A DNA stretch of 40,538 nt from a virus, in IMG/VR virus record IMGVR_UViG_3300042430_001317, positions 1 through 40,538 of that record; one strand, 5' to 3'. The translations under genes and the position numbers were made by a program. Positions 7,578 through 15,510 of the stretch are shown piece by piece; the first letter of the stretch is position 1; each line of letters opens with the position of its first letter. The notes under the pieces were generated by a model. It saw only the letters and a program-made list of their open reading frames with translations. It was not told the DNA's origin and ran no database searches.

Positions 7578-8000
7578 TCATTTATTTATGGTTTCGAACC
7601 ACAAGTTCTGGTTGGGTCCATTAACAGTCAAACTGGGTTCTAACTGCTCGGCTTCGTTTAGATTGACGATCATGGGTATGCCAGCACACTCATTTAGCAA
7701 TCCAGTCAAGTCATCAACTTCGCCTGTGGTTGAATATACACCGGCAGTTTCTACTTCAAATTCAAACACCCATTGCGTGTCGCGCAATCGAGGCAATTGC
7801 ACAATGTCAGGTTGTGCTCGCAAGCTGATCATTTGTTGCAGAGTTTCCCAGTTGCGTTGTTGGTTCCTAGCACGATTCCAGTCATCAATGTTGCGTATGA
7901 CTTGACCCACACGATCTTCAAAGGGCATTTGACTTGATCTAAAATGACCAGTAATACCAGTGGGACTGCAATCAAACAATGTTCGGCCTTGTATCTTCAT
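7578..8000 (-). CDS. Hypothetical late protein, 140 aa
   Basis: Chosen start is ATG at 8000 (MKIQGRTLFDCSPTGITGHF). A TTG at 8021 would read through the late-promoter motif and is unlikely. The sequence looks like a compact soluble protein (NRARNQQRNWETLQQMISLR; WVFEFEVETAGVY; ECAGIPMIVNLNEAEQL). No family function is recognised. The TTAAATACT motif lies only 7-15 nt upstream, so the mRNA would have almost no leader, and no Shine-Dalgarno site is seen. A strong terminator separates it from the upstream gene, so it is its own transcription unit. Confidence 0.7.
   Translation of the reverse strand: MKIQGRTLFDCSPTGITGHFRSSQMPFEDRVGQVIRNIDDWNRARNQQRNWETLQQMISLRAQPDIVQLPRLRDTQWVFEFEVETAGVYSTTGEVDDLTGLLNECAGIPMIVNLNEAEQLEPSLTVNGPNQNLWFETINK
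7583..7590 (-). promoter_or_regulatory. T4-like late promoter motif upstream of the coiled-coil membrane protein
   Basis: Minus strand CATAAATA (7590-7583), about 18 nt upstream of ATG 7565; overlaps the end of the preceding gene. Confidence 0.55.
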
Positions 8001-8008
8001 TCTGTGAG

Positions 8009-8015
8009 TATTTAA
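8009..8015 (-). promoter_or_regulatory. T4-like late promoter motif upstream of the 140-aa protein, almost leaderless
   Basis: Minus strand TTAAATA (8015-8009). A start about 6 nt downstream would leave only about 3 nt before ATG 8000. Confidence 0.5.
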
Positions 8016-8020
8016 CGCCA

Positions 8021-8053
8021 AACAAAAACCCCGGAGTTTTTAGTTCCGGGGTT
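8021..8053 (-). terminator. Intrinsic terminator after the 133-aa late gene
   Basis: A perfect 9-bp stem pairs 8027-8035 with 8045-8053 (AACCCCGGA/TCCGGGGTT) around a 9-nt loop. On the minus strand the stem runs into a T-rich tract (TTTTTGTT). It lies between the stop at 8073 and the next gene start at 8000. Confidence 0.85.
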
Positions 8054-8072
8054 GATTGAATCAAATGATTGA

Positions 8073-8474
8073 TTAGGTTGTTAGCTTGAAGCCAACGCTT
8101 GTGCAACTGTCTAACTGGAAACCAGTGTAGGTAACGTTAGCAGCAGCCAACATTACAGCAGCAGAAGTATTGGTGCTGGCGTTAGCAAAAGCGCCTGTTG
8201 GGTATGTAGCAACTGAAATTGCAACGCCGTCAACTTGGTACATGGCCACAGTTGAAGTTTGTTGAATTGCTTGCAACACGTTAGCAACGTATTCTGTTAC
8301 GCCGCCTTCGCCGTTTACGCTGGTGTTAGCGACCAAGCGGAAAAAGTCCAGTTTTGGACCTTGTGGTTGTACAGGTTGACCAGCCAATGAAGTGCTAGGA
8401 GCAACTGGACCGTTTTGTGTGTCTAATGCGAATACTGGTTGTGAATCGCCATTTACGGGTGCGAAATATGCCAT
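8073..8474 (-). CDS. Small probable virion protein, 133 aa
   Basis: Rich in Ala, Val, Thr, Asn and Gln with beta-type composition (MAYFAPVNGDSQPVFALDT; AVMLAAANVTYTGFQ) and no charged helices, as in small capsid-decoration or tail proteins. It has its own transcription unit: a CTAAATAA late motif at 8517-8524, an AAAGGAT ribosome site, and a strong terminator after it. A single-gene late unit bounded by a terminator usually marks a highly expressed structural protein (inference). No domain was recognised. Confidence 0.7.
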   Translation of the reverse strand: MAYFAPVNGDSQPVFALDTQNGPVAPSTSLAGQPVQPQGPKLDFFRLVANTSVNGEGGVTEYVANVLQAIQQTSTVAMYQVDGVAISVATYPTGAFANASTNTSAAVMLAAANVTYTGFQLDSCTSVGFKLTT

Positions 8475-8516
8475 GATAAAAATCCTTTAAAGTTAATGGT
8501 CTCGGTGGACCTGCTT

Positions 8517-8524
8517 TTATTTAG
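8517..8524 (-). promoter_or_regulatory. T4-like late promoter motif upstream of the 133-aa virion protein
   Basis: Minus strand CTAAATAA (8524-8517), leader of about 37 nt with AAAGGAT before ATG 8474. Confidence 0.6.
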
Positions 8525-8538
8525 TCTTTTGGCAAAAA

Positions 8539-10479
8539 TCACGCCTGTTGAGGATTGTTTTGTGCGGCATTTCTAGCAGTGAAATCAAAGCGATTTACTG
8601 CTTTAGCATAGCCTGCAGGCGTGGCCATTACCCAGCCTTCGTGCCCGGGATCTTTCAAATCCAAGTTACGCAAGATGTCCAGCTTCAAATCGTGTAGCAG
8701 AATAAACAGGGTAAATGCAGCAGCCAGGCCTTCTGTGTTTGATGCAGGACTCTTTAGATATTCCACAATGTTACCAAACTTCTTTGGAGTGACTTTGGTC
8801 TGTAACCATTCGCCAAAGCCTCCCAGTAGATTGTCAAAATTGCCACTGGGTTGTTTGATTCTAAAATTGATGTAATCCACACACAGTTTGGCCAAGTCTG
8901 TAATTTGCATGGCTCGCAGTTCGGCAGGATTAAACAAAGTATCAATGGCAGCACCTTTGCTGTTGCGTATTTGTTTGATTTGTTTGATCAATGCTGACTG
9001 GCCTTTGGCCTGTGCAGGATCTTGAGATGCAGTACCTTTACCAAAAATTGGTTCAATCAAAAACAATCCCGGAACTTCATTGAATTTTACTCTGCTGAGT
9101 GGCTGTTTGGGCTCACCTTGATCAGCATACATGGTATGCATGGCAATGCCTGTGGTGCTGTTGCGAATTCGTTGTCCTAGTGCGCTCTTGGCAGGTATAC
9201 GATACTGCACTGTGTTGGGTTTAAACACAAGATTACCAGCTTGTTCTTCCCAGGGCTGTTGTGGATAGTACAACAAGTCACCTTTCACATAGCCACGAAA
9301 GTTTTCAGGCACAGCCGCTTCTAACTGTGGCCAAAGATCCGCATACAATTGCACCAACTCCGCACGCTCACCTTTTCGTGTGCTTTGAATCTGTGCCATC
9401 ATTCGGGGGCTAGTAGCAAGGCCATCGTAGCCTTTGGCTTCAAATCCTGAGCCATCAGTGAGCACAAACTCTCCTGTGTCGGGCTTGCGGCCAAATATCA
9501 CAGCAGGTTTGCCGTCCCACTTTACGCTGGTGGTTTTTTGCGGTGCGTCTGCGGCATGCTGGATGATGGCCAATGCTTCATCCACACCACGTGAGCCTTT
9601 GCGGAACACAAGATCTTCCAAGTGTTCAATGCCTTTGGCTCGGCCGCCCACACCTGGTTCTTCAGCTTCGTAAATTTGATACGGATTGGCTGCTTCTGTT
9701 TCAATCAGTGGTTGCATGCCTTGATTGACAATTCTATCACGCAGTTTGGCTAGGAAGTGTACTTCTGTATTTTCGTTTACAGCGCCTGGCTCTTGCAAGC
9801 CTTCACGACTTAAATATTCACGGAAGTCAGCCAGCTTGGCATCACGAGCTCGGTCACGTGCTAGAGCAGCATAAATGCTTTCCACATTCTTGAGATTTTC
9901 TCGGGTGGCTGTTGTGCCTAATAATGTTTTGGCCACGTAGTCAGGATCCATACCGCCATCTACCAGCTGATTGGTAGTGCGGCTGAACATGCCATTGGCA
10001 CCTACTTTGAGTCCTAGTTGCTTGGCAATTGAGCTCATTAGCACATTGCGGTTCATGCCTTTGTAGGCCGAATCTTCCGAACCACCATAATAAAACTGTC
10101 CCCAATCCAAGTTAGGGAAAAACATAAAGTCCGTTTGCACATATCCGTTTTGAGGATTGCCGTTGATGGGTGTGCGCAGGTGTACTTCTCCGCCTTTCTT
10201 TACCCAGGCCTTGGGATCTTGTCCGTGACTTATTGCCCATTGTGTTAGTTTTGCTGTGAGTTGTTCTTTGGATATTTCACTGGCATCTACTGCCATGTCC
10301 ATGTCACCTGATGTGGGCTTGCGTCCAGTTGAGCCTAACCAACGCTCACGTGGAAATTCCAAGCCTGTGAGTGTTTCCAACCATTGCACTGTGGCCGGCA
10401 CATCGCTTTGATTGATACGGCCGGTGAGTGGGTTGCCATCAGCATCTTTGAATACATTGCCGCCTTCTAGTAATCTCAT
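8539..10479 (-). CDS. Large late protein joining a Pol-beta-type nucleotidyltransferase domain to a ligase-like KxDG domain, 646 aa
   Basis: Two enzyme-like regions are visible. Residues 49-64 read GSTGRKPTSGDMDMAV, the GS...[ST]xDxD signature of the Pol-beta nucleotidyltransferase superfamily (D59, D61), with a possible third acidic residue at D117 in VQTDFMF. Residues 318-325 contain SVKWDGKP, the KxDG motif (K320) of covalent nucleotidyltransferases (DNA/RNA ligases and capping enzymes). Downstream segments RGYVKGDLLYY (395-405) and NLVFKPNTVQYRIP (416-429) could be later ligase motifs. The C-terminal 200 residues are helical and unassigned. It starts MRLLEG and is coupled by ATGA to the previous gene in the late block. 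Motif assignments are by eye; nucleic-acid end repair or tRNA repair is inference. Confidence 0.65.
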   Translation of the reverse strand: MRLLEGGNVFKDADGNPLTGRINQSDVPATVQWLETLTGLEFPRERWLGSTGRKPTSGDMDMAVDASEISKEQLTAKLTQWAISHGQDPKAWVKKGGEVHLRTPINGNPQNGYVQTDFMFFPNLDWGQFYYGGSEDSAYKGMNRNVLMSSIAKQLGLKVGANGMFSRTTNQLVDGGMDPDYVAKTLLGTTATRENLKNVESIYAALARDRARDAKLADFREYLSREGLQEPGAVNENTEVHFLAKLRDRIVNQGMQPLIETEAANPYQIYEAEEPGVGGRAKGIEHLEDLVFRKGSRGVDEALAIIQHAADAPQKTTSVKWDGKPAVIFGRKPDTGEFVLTDGSGFEAKGYDGLATSPRMMAQIQSTRKGERAELVQLYADLWPQLEAAVPENFRGYVKGDLLYYPQQPWEEQAGNLVFKPNTVQYRIPAKSALGQRIRNSTTGIAMHTMYADQGEPKQPLSRVKFNEVPGLFLIEPIFGKGTASQDPAQAKGQSALIKQIKQIRNSKGAAIDTLFNPAELRAMQITDLAKLCVDYINFRIKQPSGNFDNLLGGFGEWLQTKVTPKKFGNIVEYLKSPASNTEGLAAAFTLFILLHDLKLDILRNLDLKDPGHEGWVMATPAGYAKAVNRFDFTARNAAQNNPQQA

Positions 10480-11795
10480 TGAGTTTGTCCTTGTGCTGCC
10501 AGGGCCTGTTGTAGGCGTTTTTCTAAGTTGGCGTAGTCTTGAGTGGTCGGTGCGCCAGGTTTTGTTCCACGCATTTGATCAGTTGATATCGGAGGGGCTG
10601 CTGGTGGCTGATTAGGTGCCATTTGCTTAAGATTATTCTTAAAATTATTTTTTACATCAGTTACTGCATTAGATCGCAACGTGCTAATGTCTTCGTCTGA
10701 CAGCCCCCGGCGTTTCAGTTCATCGGACAGTTGCTGAACTTGTTTAAATCTTTTTGTTTGTTCAGCTACTTTAAGTTGATCTTTCAACTGTTCAATGTCA
10801 AGTTGCGCTTGTGCTTGTTTTTCTTTCTGTGCCTTCTTGTAGTTTGCAATCTCTTGAGCATATTGCTGTGTTAATTGAACTATATTGTCAAAGTTCAACT
10901 GAAGGTCGTTGCCTGCTTGATTAATCAAACTAGCGGCAGATTGTATTGCAGCTGGGGTAAGTTGAGTTTTGTTTCTATTCAACGTGCCTTGATTAACATA
11001 TTCTTGGGCAAGAGTGTACGCAATTTTTTGTTCTGCCTGTGCAATAGCAGTAGTACCTTGGCCTAAACTAGCTGCCATGTGTCCACCTGGGTGATATTGG
11101 CCTTGCATGCTGTTAGGAATACCAGCCTTATTCAATGTTTTGTTAGCAAAGTACTCTGCCGCATTTCTTATGAATCCTGCTTTTCCTGGCGCAGCAGTTG
11201 TTGGTGTTGATTGGGTTGCAGGTGCTGGGGGTTGCGGAGTAGCAGGTTGGTTCTGTGCTGCTTGTTGTGCTTGAAATGCCTGAGCTTCTGCACTACCGCC
11301 TGGTTTTACATTGGTGTTTGTTGGTGTCCAGGATTGTGCAGGTGCTGCCGCAGGCGCTGCTGCTGCCGCAGGCGCTGGTGCAGCCGGAACTGCCGCAGGC
11401 GCTGCCAATGCTTGTCTGTTGGTAATATCTTTGGCATCCACGTCAATTACATTAGGATCTGATTGACCTGGTCTAACTCTGTTGGCAGCAGGCGCTAGTT
11501 GTCCTGTTCTAGGTGCTGTAGCCATTGCACCACCAACAGGTGTTGTTGCAATACCAGTACCGGGTGTATTGGCCACAGCAGTTGTTTGCGGCGCCACAGC
11601 AAGATTTGTCCCTGGTGTTGTTGTGGCAGCCGGAGCAGCTTTGGGCATCATGTTTGGTGCAAAAGACACTTTGCTTGGAGCCACAGTCTGTTGTGGCATG
11701 GCCACAGTGGTTCGACCAAAGTTTACAGGAGTGGAGTTAACACCCTTGAGCGGACCTTCGCTTACCTTACGGCGTGCAATTTCATGTATCTGCAT
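10476..11795 (-). CDS. Low-complexity Pro/Ala/Thr-rich late protein with helical C-terminus, 439 aa
   Basis: Begins MQIHEIARRKVSEGPLKG, the same M-x-[LI]-x-E type of start as its neighbours. Residues about 30-205 are low-complexity Ala/Pro/Thr/Gln, probably unstructured. Residues about 206-300 form a more ordered segment (GFIRNAAEYFANKTLNKAG). Residues about 310-380 are a strongly predicted coiled coil rich in K, Q and E (EKQAQAQLDIEQLKDQL). A virion-internal or scaffold protein is plausible. It overlaps the upstream 82-aa gene by 14 nt and the 646-aa gene downstream by 4 nt. Codon use is not obviously different from neighbours. Confidence 0.75.
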   Translation of the reverse strand: MQIHEIARRKVSEGPLKGVNSTPVNFGRTTVAMPQQTVAPSKVSFAPNMMPKAAPAATTTPGTNLAVAPQTTAVANTPGTGIATTPVGGAMATAPRTGQLAPAANRVRPGQSDPNVIDVDAKDITNRQALAAPAAVPAAPAPAAAAAPAAAPAQSWTPTNTNVKPGGSAEAQAFQAQQAAQNQPATPQPPAPATQSTPTTAAPGKAGFIRNAAEYFANKTLNKAGIPNSMQGQYHPGGHMAASLGQGTTAIAQAEQKIAYTLAQEYVNQGTLNRNKTQLTPAAIQSAASLINQAGNDLQLNFDNIVQLTQQYAQEIANYKKAQKEKQAQAQLDIEQLKDQLKVAEQTKRFKQVQQLSDELKRRGLSDEDISTLRSNAVTDVKNNFKNNLKQMAPNQPPAAPPISTDQMRGTKPGAPTTQDYANLEKRLQQALAAQGQTQ

Positions 11796-12030
11796 TTGTT
11801 CTTCTCACTGATCTAGCAAACTTTCCTGAGTCTCTGGTGCGAATAGCATTTAACAATTTGCGTTGCAGATTTTCGGCTTGGTCAGCTGGAAATTCTGTGT
11901 CAATTTGTTCTAGCAATCTAATAGCACTTGCAATGAGTGTGGCCGCACGATTTTCGATCAACAAGCGGCGATCACGTTCGATGTACAAATCGTCTAATTC
12001 TTCTAATAAACTGCGAGTGCGTTTTTGCAT
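11782..12030 (-). CDS. Small helical hypothetical protein, 82 aa
   Basis: Highly charged and helical (MQKRTRSLLEELDDLYIERD; ENLQRKLLNAIRTRD), likely a coiled-coil or small DNA/protein-binding protein. ATG at 12030. A CTAAATAA late motif (12057-12050) overlaps the stop of the upstream radical SAM gene, making this the first gene of the late run down to 8539. No function recognised. Confidence 0.7.
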   Translation of the reverse strand: MQKRTRSLLEELDDLYIERDRRLLIENRAATLIASAIRLLEQIDTEFPADQAENLQRKLLNAIRTRDSGKFARSVRRTNADT

Positions 12031-12049
12031 CTACTCAAGGACCTTTGGA

Positions 12050-12057
12050 TTATTTAG
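12050..12057 (-). promoter_or_regulatory. T4-like late promoter motif upstream of the 82-aa protein
   Basis: Minus strand CTAAATAA (12057-12050), overlapping the stop of the radical SAM gene, 20 nt before ATG 12030. Confidence 0.55.
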
Positions 12058-13060
12058 CGGATTCTTGTCCACACACATCATTACAAATGACTAAGCGGCC
12101 TTCTTCGAATGTTGGAATGGTCCAAGTTTTTTCAATCAAATTGAACCAGTTGATGCTATGTTCTAATCCATACTCTAGTGCATTATTTTCTTGTACAAAA
12201 TGTTGAAATTGTGCATTTGCTGCCGCATGATAATTTCCATGGCCATAAGTTTTTGGAGCAAAGCCTAGAAAGCAACAAGGATATACATCCCCTGTGCTTG
12301 AAACATAAATTGATTTTTGTTTTTTGACCCGACAATGGATATTTTTTGGAGTTCTTCCGGGCAAAATATCTTCTAACAACACTTCATCCTGAGTGCGAGA
12401 TTTCCACAAACGATGAAATTCAACATTAACAGGTTTGCCTATTGTGTGTGAAAGTTGTTGGTGTTTGTCAAACACCGGTGCCTGATTTCTTCCATGATCA
12501 ACAAATTCAAATAATTTAAATCCCATTTGTTTACTCAATGATTGTGCTGTAGCCCGTTGGTGTTGATTATGATCAAAACTAATCATTTTCCACACAGCAT
12601 GTCCGCCTGCTGCAATAAAAATTTCAGCGTTTTTGATTACTGTTGAATACAGAGTGTTTTGCCTGTATAGACCATGAGTATCTTCAAGACCGTCAATGCA
12701 AAACATTACTTTAACGTCAAGGTCGGCTAATTTTTCCCAATATTTTCGATCTCTGGCTCCTGCATTGGTGCTCATTGATATTGATAATCTAGGGGAACAC
12801 AATTTCAAATACTCAATGATGTCAACCGTTTCAGGATTCATCACTGCATCGCCAAAATTTCCGTTTATGTACATTGCATCGAGTTGTTGCACAAACTCAG
12901 GATAAAATATTTGCTTTGCTTCAATCAATGTCATGTTGTGCTCAACATAGCCGTCATTATAAGGATATCCATAAAAATTTCTAGGACACAATGGGCAGGC
13001 TGCATTGCACAAACTAGAAATTTCTAAATGCACATGACGAACATCAGAAAAATGATACAT
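12050..13060 (-). CDS. Radical SAM protein with SPASM-like C-terminus, 336 aa
   Basis: The [4Fe-4S] motif is C18-N-A-A-C22-P-L-C25. Further barrel segments follow (MYINGNFGDAVMNP, ISMSTNAGAR, VKVMFCIDGL), then an auxiliary-cluster region with IHCRVKKQ, GDVYPCCFLGF and a final CNDVCG, as in SPASM proteins that modify peptides or small substrates. The GGE-like site is replaced by GNFGDAVMN, which is seen in some SPASM enzymes. The substrate is unknown. It lies between the helicase and the late block, with the stop 3 nt upstream of its ATG belonging to gp41. Requires Fe-S clusters, which connects it to the phage's own iscU/iscA (inference). Confidence 0.88.
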   Translation of the reverse strand: MYHFSDVRHVHLEISSLCNAACPLCPRNFYGYPYNDGYVEHNMTLIEAKQIFYPEFVQQLDAMYINGNFGDAVMNPETVDIIEYLKLCSPRLSISMSTNAGARDRKYWEKLADLDVKVMFCIDGLEDTHGLYRQNTLYSTVIKNAEIFIAAGGHAVWKMISFDHNQHQRATAQSLSKQMGFKLFEFVDHGRNQAPVFDKHQQLSHTIGKPVNVEFHRLWKSRTQDEVLLEDILPGRTPKNIHCRVKKQKSIYVSSTGDVYPCCFLGFAPKTYGHGNYHAAANAQFQHFVQENNALEYGLEHSINWFNLIEKTWTIPTFEEGRLVICNDVCGQESAK

Positions 13061-13062
13061 TA

Positions 13063-14511
13063 TTATGATGTTTTGATTTTGCCTAGCAACTGTTTGAGCT
13101 TGGCGCTTTGTACATCAGCTGTGACTTTGGGTGCTTCTAAATCAAAACCTTCCTTGGCTTGGGGTCGTTCCCAAGGTACAGATTTGGAATCGTCTGCGGC
13201 GGCAGCACTAACTTGGCTTTTTGCTTTGATCGAGTCCATGATACTTGTACTGGGCTTTTTGCTAAACCCGTTTTCGTTGTCATCCCCGCCTTCGTCAGTA
13301 ATACGCATGGTTTCAATGTTGTACTCCAAATCAATCTTTTGACCAACGCCGGTCGAGCTTCGAGACTTCATACATTGTATTTGATACTTGCCACGCTCTT
13401 TCATTGCACGTGAAGTAAAGATACCAAACACATTATCTGCTGTGTTAATCTTGGAAATACCACCCGAGATATGCGAGTGATCAAATTCAATTTCTTCCAC
13501 AGCTGATCGATTTAACTGACTTGCAGTTACCATTAGGATGCCCAGCTCTTTGGCCAAGTTGCGCAGTTCTTCACTCACATACTTGTCCTTCACAAACAAG
13601 TCATTGGGGCTGACTTTGGCGCTAACTGGCATGAGCAAATCCAAGTAGTCAATCATCACAAAGTCCACCCGCTTGCCTGTCTGAATTTGATACTCTTTCA
13701 AATAAGCACGGATGTCATTGATGTTTGATTGTGCTGGCAGGCCTTTCACTTGATAGTTGCCCGACTTCTTGGACACCAGTTTGACCTTGAGTTCTGTGGT
13801 GTCTATGTCCTTGCGAATGTCTTTAGTGCTCATGTTGGTTAACATGGCATCTGTTCGCAAACTTGTTAGTTCTTCTGAAAGTTCTAGTGTGATATACACA
13901 CCACTGAGTCCTTGCTGTAGCCAGTTAAGCGCGATGTTCATCATGACCAAGCTCTTACCTGAGCCCGACCCACCTGCAAAGATGTTGAGTTCGCCGCGAC
14001 TGAATCCACCATACAGCAATCTATCCAGTTGCGGCCAGCCTGTACTTACTTGCCCACCTGAGTTGAAGTATTTCTCAATGCGAGCCTTAGGATCAGCAAA
14101 GTAGTCTGTGCCCATGTCCTTAGTGAGTGATATTTGCACTGCATCTTTGATGAGCTTTTCAACTGGATCATATTCACCTTTTTCCAACAAGTCAGCGGCT
14201 TTTAAAATAGCACGTTCTAGTTCTTGGCGTCGAGTAAATGCTTCAAACTCACCCATGAACCAGTCAAAGTGTCCTTCGTTCAAGTCAGGAACTGCTTGTA
14301 ACTTGATACCAGTGGTGGCTGAAATCTGCATGCGGTCCGGCAGGGTCTTGTGCTTGTCTGAGTGTTCTTTGATAAACTCAGCCGCAGGTCTCAAACTTTT
14401 ATCAAAGTTTTGCGGATTGTAGATGTTTTGAACACGCACATAGCTCTGTGCATCTTCCAACATCATTTCTAGAAATAACCGCTGAACGTCAAGTCCGTAT
14501 TCTTTTAACAA
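13063..14511 (-). CDS. 41: Replicative DnaB-type DNA helicase (T4 gp41-like)
   Basis: A 482-aa RecA-fold hexameric helicase that unwinds DNA at the fork with the gp61 primase. Walker A is GGSGSGKS (180-187). The Walker B/DnaB segment is VDFVMIDYLDLLMP, and VTASQLNRSA and IFTSRAMKERGKYQIQCMKSRSS match the DnaB H3/H4 region. The N-terminal 130 residues are the primase-binding helical domain. The likely start is TTG at 14511 with AAGGAAA upstream; no ATG closer than MMLEDAQ is available. It overlaps the end of the primase gene by 23 nt, as expected for coupled replication genes. Confidence 0.95.
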   Translation of the reverse strand: MLKEYGLDVQRLFLEMMLEDAQSYVRVQNIYNPQNFDKSLRPAAEFIKEHSDKHKTLPDRMQISATTGIKLQAVPDLNEGHFDWFMGEFEAFTRRQELERAILKAADLLEKGEYDPVEKLIKDAVQISLTKDMGTDYFADPKARIEKYFNSGGQVSTGWPQLDRLLYGGFSRGELNIFAGGSGSGKSLVMMNIALNWLQQGLSGVYITLELSEELTSLRTDAMLTNMSTKDIRKDIDTTELKVKLVSKKSGNYQVKGLPAQSNINDIRAYLKEYQIQTGKRVDFVMIDYLDLLMPVSAKVSPNDLFVKDKYVSEELRNLAKELGILMVTASQLNRSAVEEIEFDHSHISGGISKINTADNVFGIFTSRAMKERGKYQIQCMKSRSSTGVGQKIDLEYNIETMRITDEGGDDNENGFSKKPSTSIMDSIKAKSQVSAAAADDSKSVPWERPQAKEGFDLEAPKVTADVQSAKLKQLLGKIKTS

Positions 14512-15475
14512 GTTGTTTTTTCCTTAGTTCTATTTTGATCTTACTGGTTTCTCTAGCTGCCATAATAGTTAGCAAGGTGCCTACACGCCCTAGCACAATC
14601 ACAGCATCATTAACATCTTTACAGCCTTCTGGCCACTCGGGTATACTTACCGCCCATCCCAGTTCCACAGCACGATCTACCAGTTCCATTCCTGCCAGGT
14701 CTTGATCAGGCACCACAGTTATATCTCTACCCAGATTACGTATCAGTCGAGCCTGTGCATCACTTATGGTGTTGTGCATGACCGCTACACCACCGATGCT
14801 GAGTGCATCAAATATGCCTTCTGTCACAATCACATTGGTCCAGTCTTTGTGCTGTAAGTCTGTACCAAACACATAGCCTGGTTGACTGTCTGAAATGAAC
14901 TTGGGTTGACGGTTGTCTAAAAATCTACAAGTGTATCCTACAATTTTGTTTTCGTATGTGAATGGGACGACCACATGTGGGCGTGTCCAATGAATGCCAT
15001 CATTTTGCGTCTGCACCATCATAGGAAAGTCGTTAGGCACACGTCTACCCTGCACATAGTCCCAATGCAATGAGTGCTCAGGTGTTAGTAGCTCAGCAAA
15101 TGGTGGCAGGTCTCGTTCTTCAAATGTAATGCCAGCCAAGTGATTCCATGCCTGTTGCCGATCTTCTAGTATGCCGTGTATGCTACGATGACGCAGACTT
15201 TCAAGATTGAGCATTTCAATTTCGTTGTCTGGCACACCCATCCACCCCAGCAGTCTACGAGCTTTGACACTTAAGGTACGCCCCATGATAAAACTAGCTG
15301 TGTATGAACAATTGAAACAGTGATAACTCCATCCTGCTTCGGCAGCTTTGAGTCCGGCACGGCCTCTTGTGTCTCTGGTACTGCCGTTATGCTGACAGCA
15401 AACCGCATTGAAACTTAACCAACCAGATGGTGTGGGTTTTCTTTTTGCAGGTAGATACGCAAGGATGTCAAGCAT
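14489..15475 (-). CDS. 61: DNA primase (T4 gp61-like)
   Basis: A 328-aa primase that makes RNA primers at the fork. The N-terminal zinc site is C26-C27-x-H29 with C53-F-N-C56. A TOPRIM domain follows, with E219-G220 in VTEGIFDAL and the DxD at 257-259 in VVPDQDLAGM. The C-terminal PEGCKDVNDAVIV resembles the TOPRIM tail of DnaG-like primases. ATG at 15475. A sigma70-type promoter places the predicted transcript start on the A of this ATG, so the message may be leaderless. Operon with gp41. Confidence 0.93.
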   Translation of the reverse strand: MLDILAYLPAKRKPTPSGWLSFNAVCCQHNGSTRDTRGRAGLKAAEAGWSYHCFNCSYTASFIMGRTLSVKARRLLGWMGVPDNEIEMLNLESLRHRSIHGILEDRQQAWNHLAGITFEERDLPPFAELLTPEHSLHWDYVQGRRVPNDFPMMVQTQNDGIHWTRPHVVVPFTYENKIVGYTCRFLDNRQPKFISDSQPGYVFGTDLQHKDWTNVIVTEGIFDALSIGGVAVMHNTISDAQARLIRNLGRDITVVPDQDLAGMELVDRAVELGWAVSIPEWPEGCKDVNDAVIVLGRVGTLLTIMAARETSKIKIELRKKQLVKRIRT

Positions 15476-15481
15476 CTATAC

Positions 15482-15510
15482 AGTATAGCAGATCAGCCGG
15501 ACTAGATCAA
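15482..15510 (-). promoter_or_regulatory. Sigma70-type promoter for primase/helicase, apparently leaderless
   Basis: Minus strand: TTGATC (15510-15505), a 17-nt spacer ending GATCTGC (extended -10 TGC), then TATACT (15487-15482). Six nucleotides later comes the ATG of gp61, so the expected start base is the A of ATG. Confidence 0.75.

Noticed and set aside
11482-11816. Overlapping plus-strand frames with high Cys or Ala content
   Set aside because: They mirror the Ala/Pro/Thr-rich minus-strand gene 10476-11795 and show no ribosome site.
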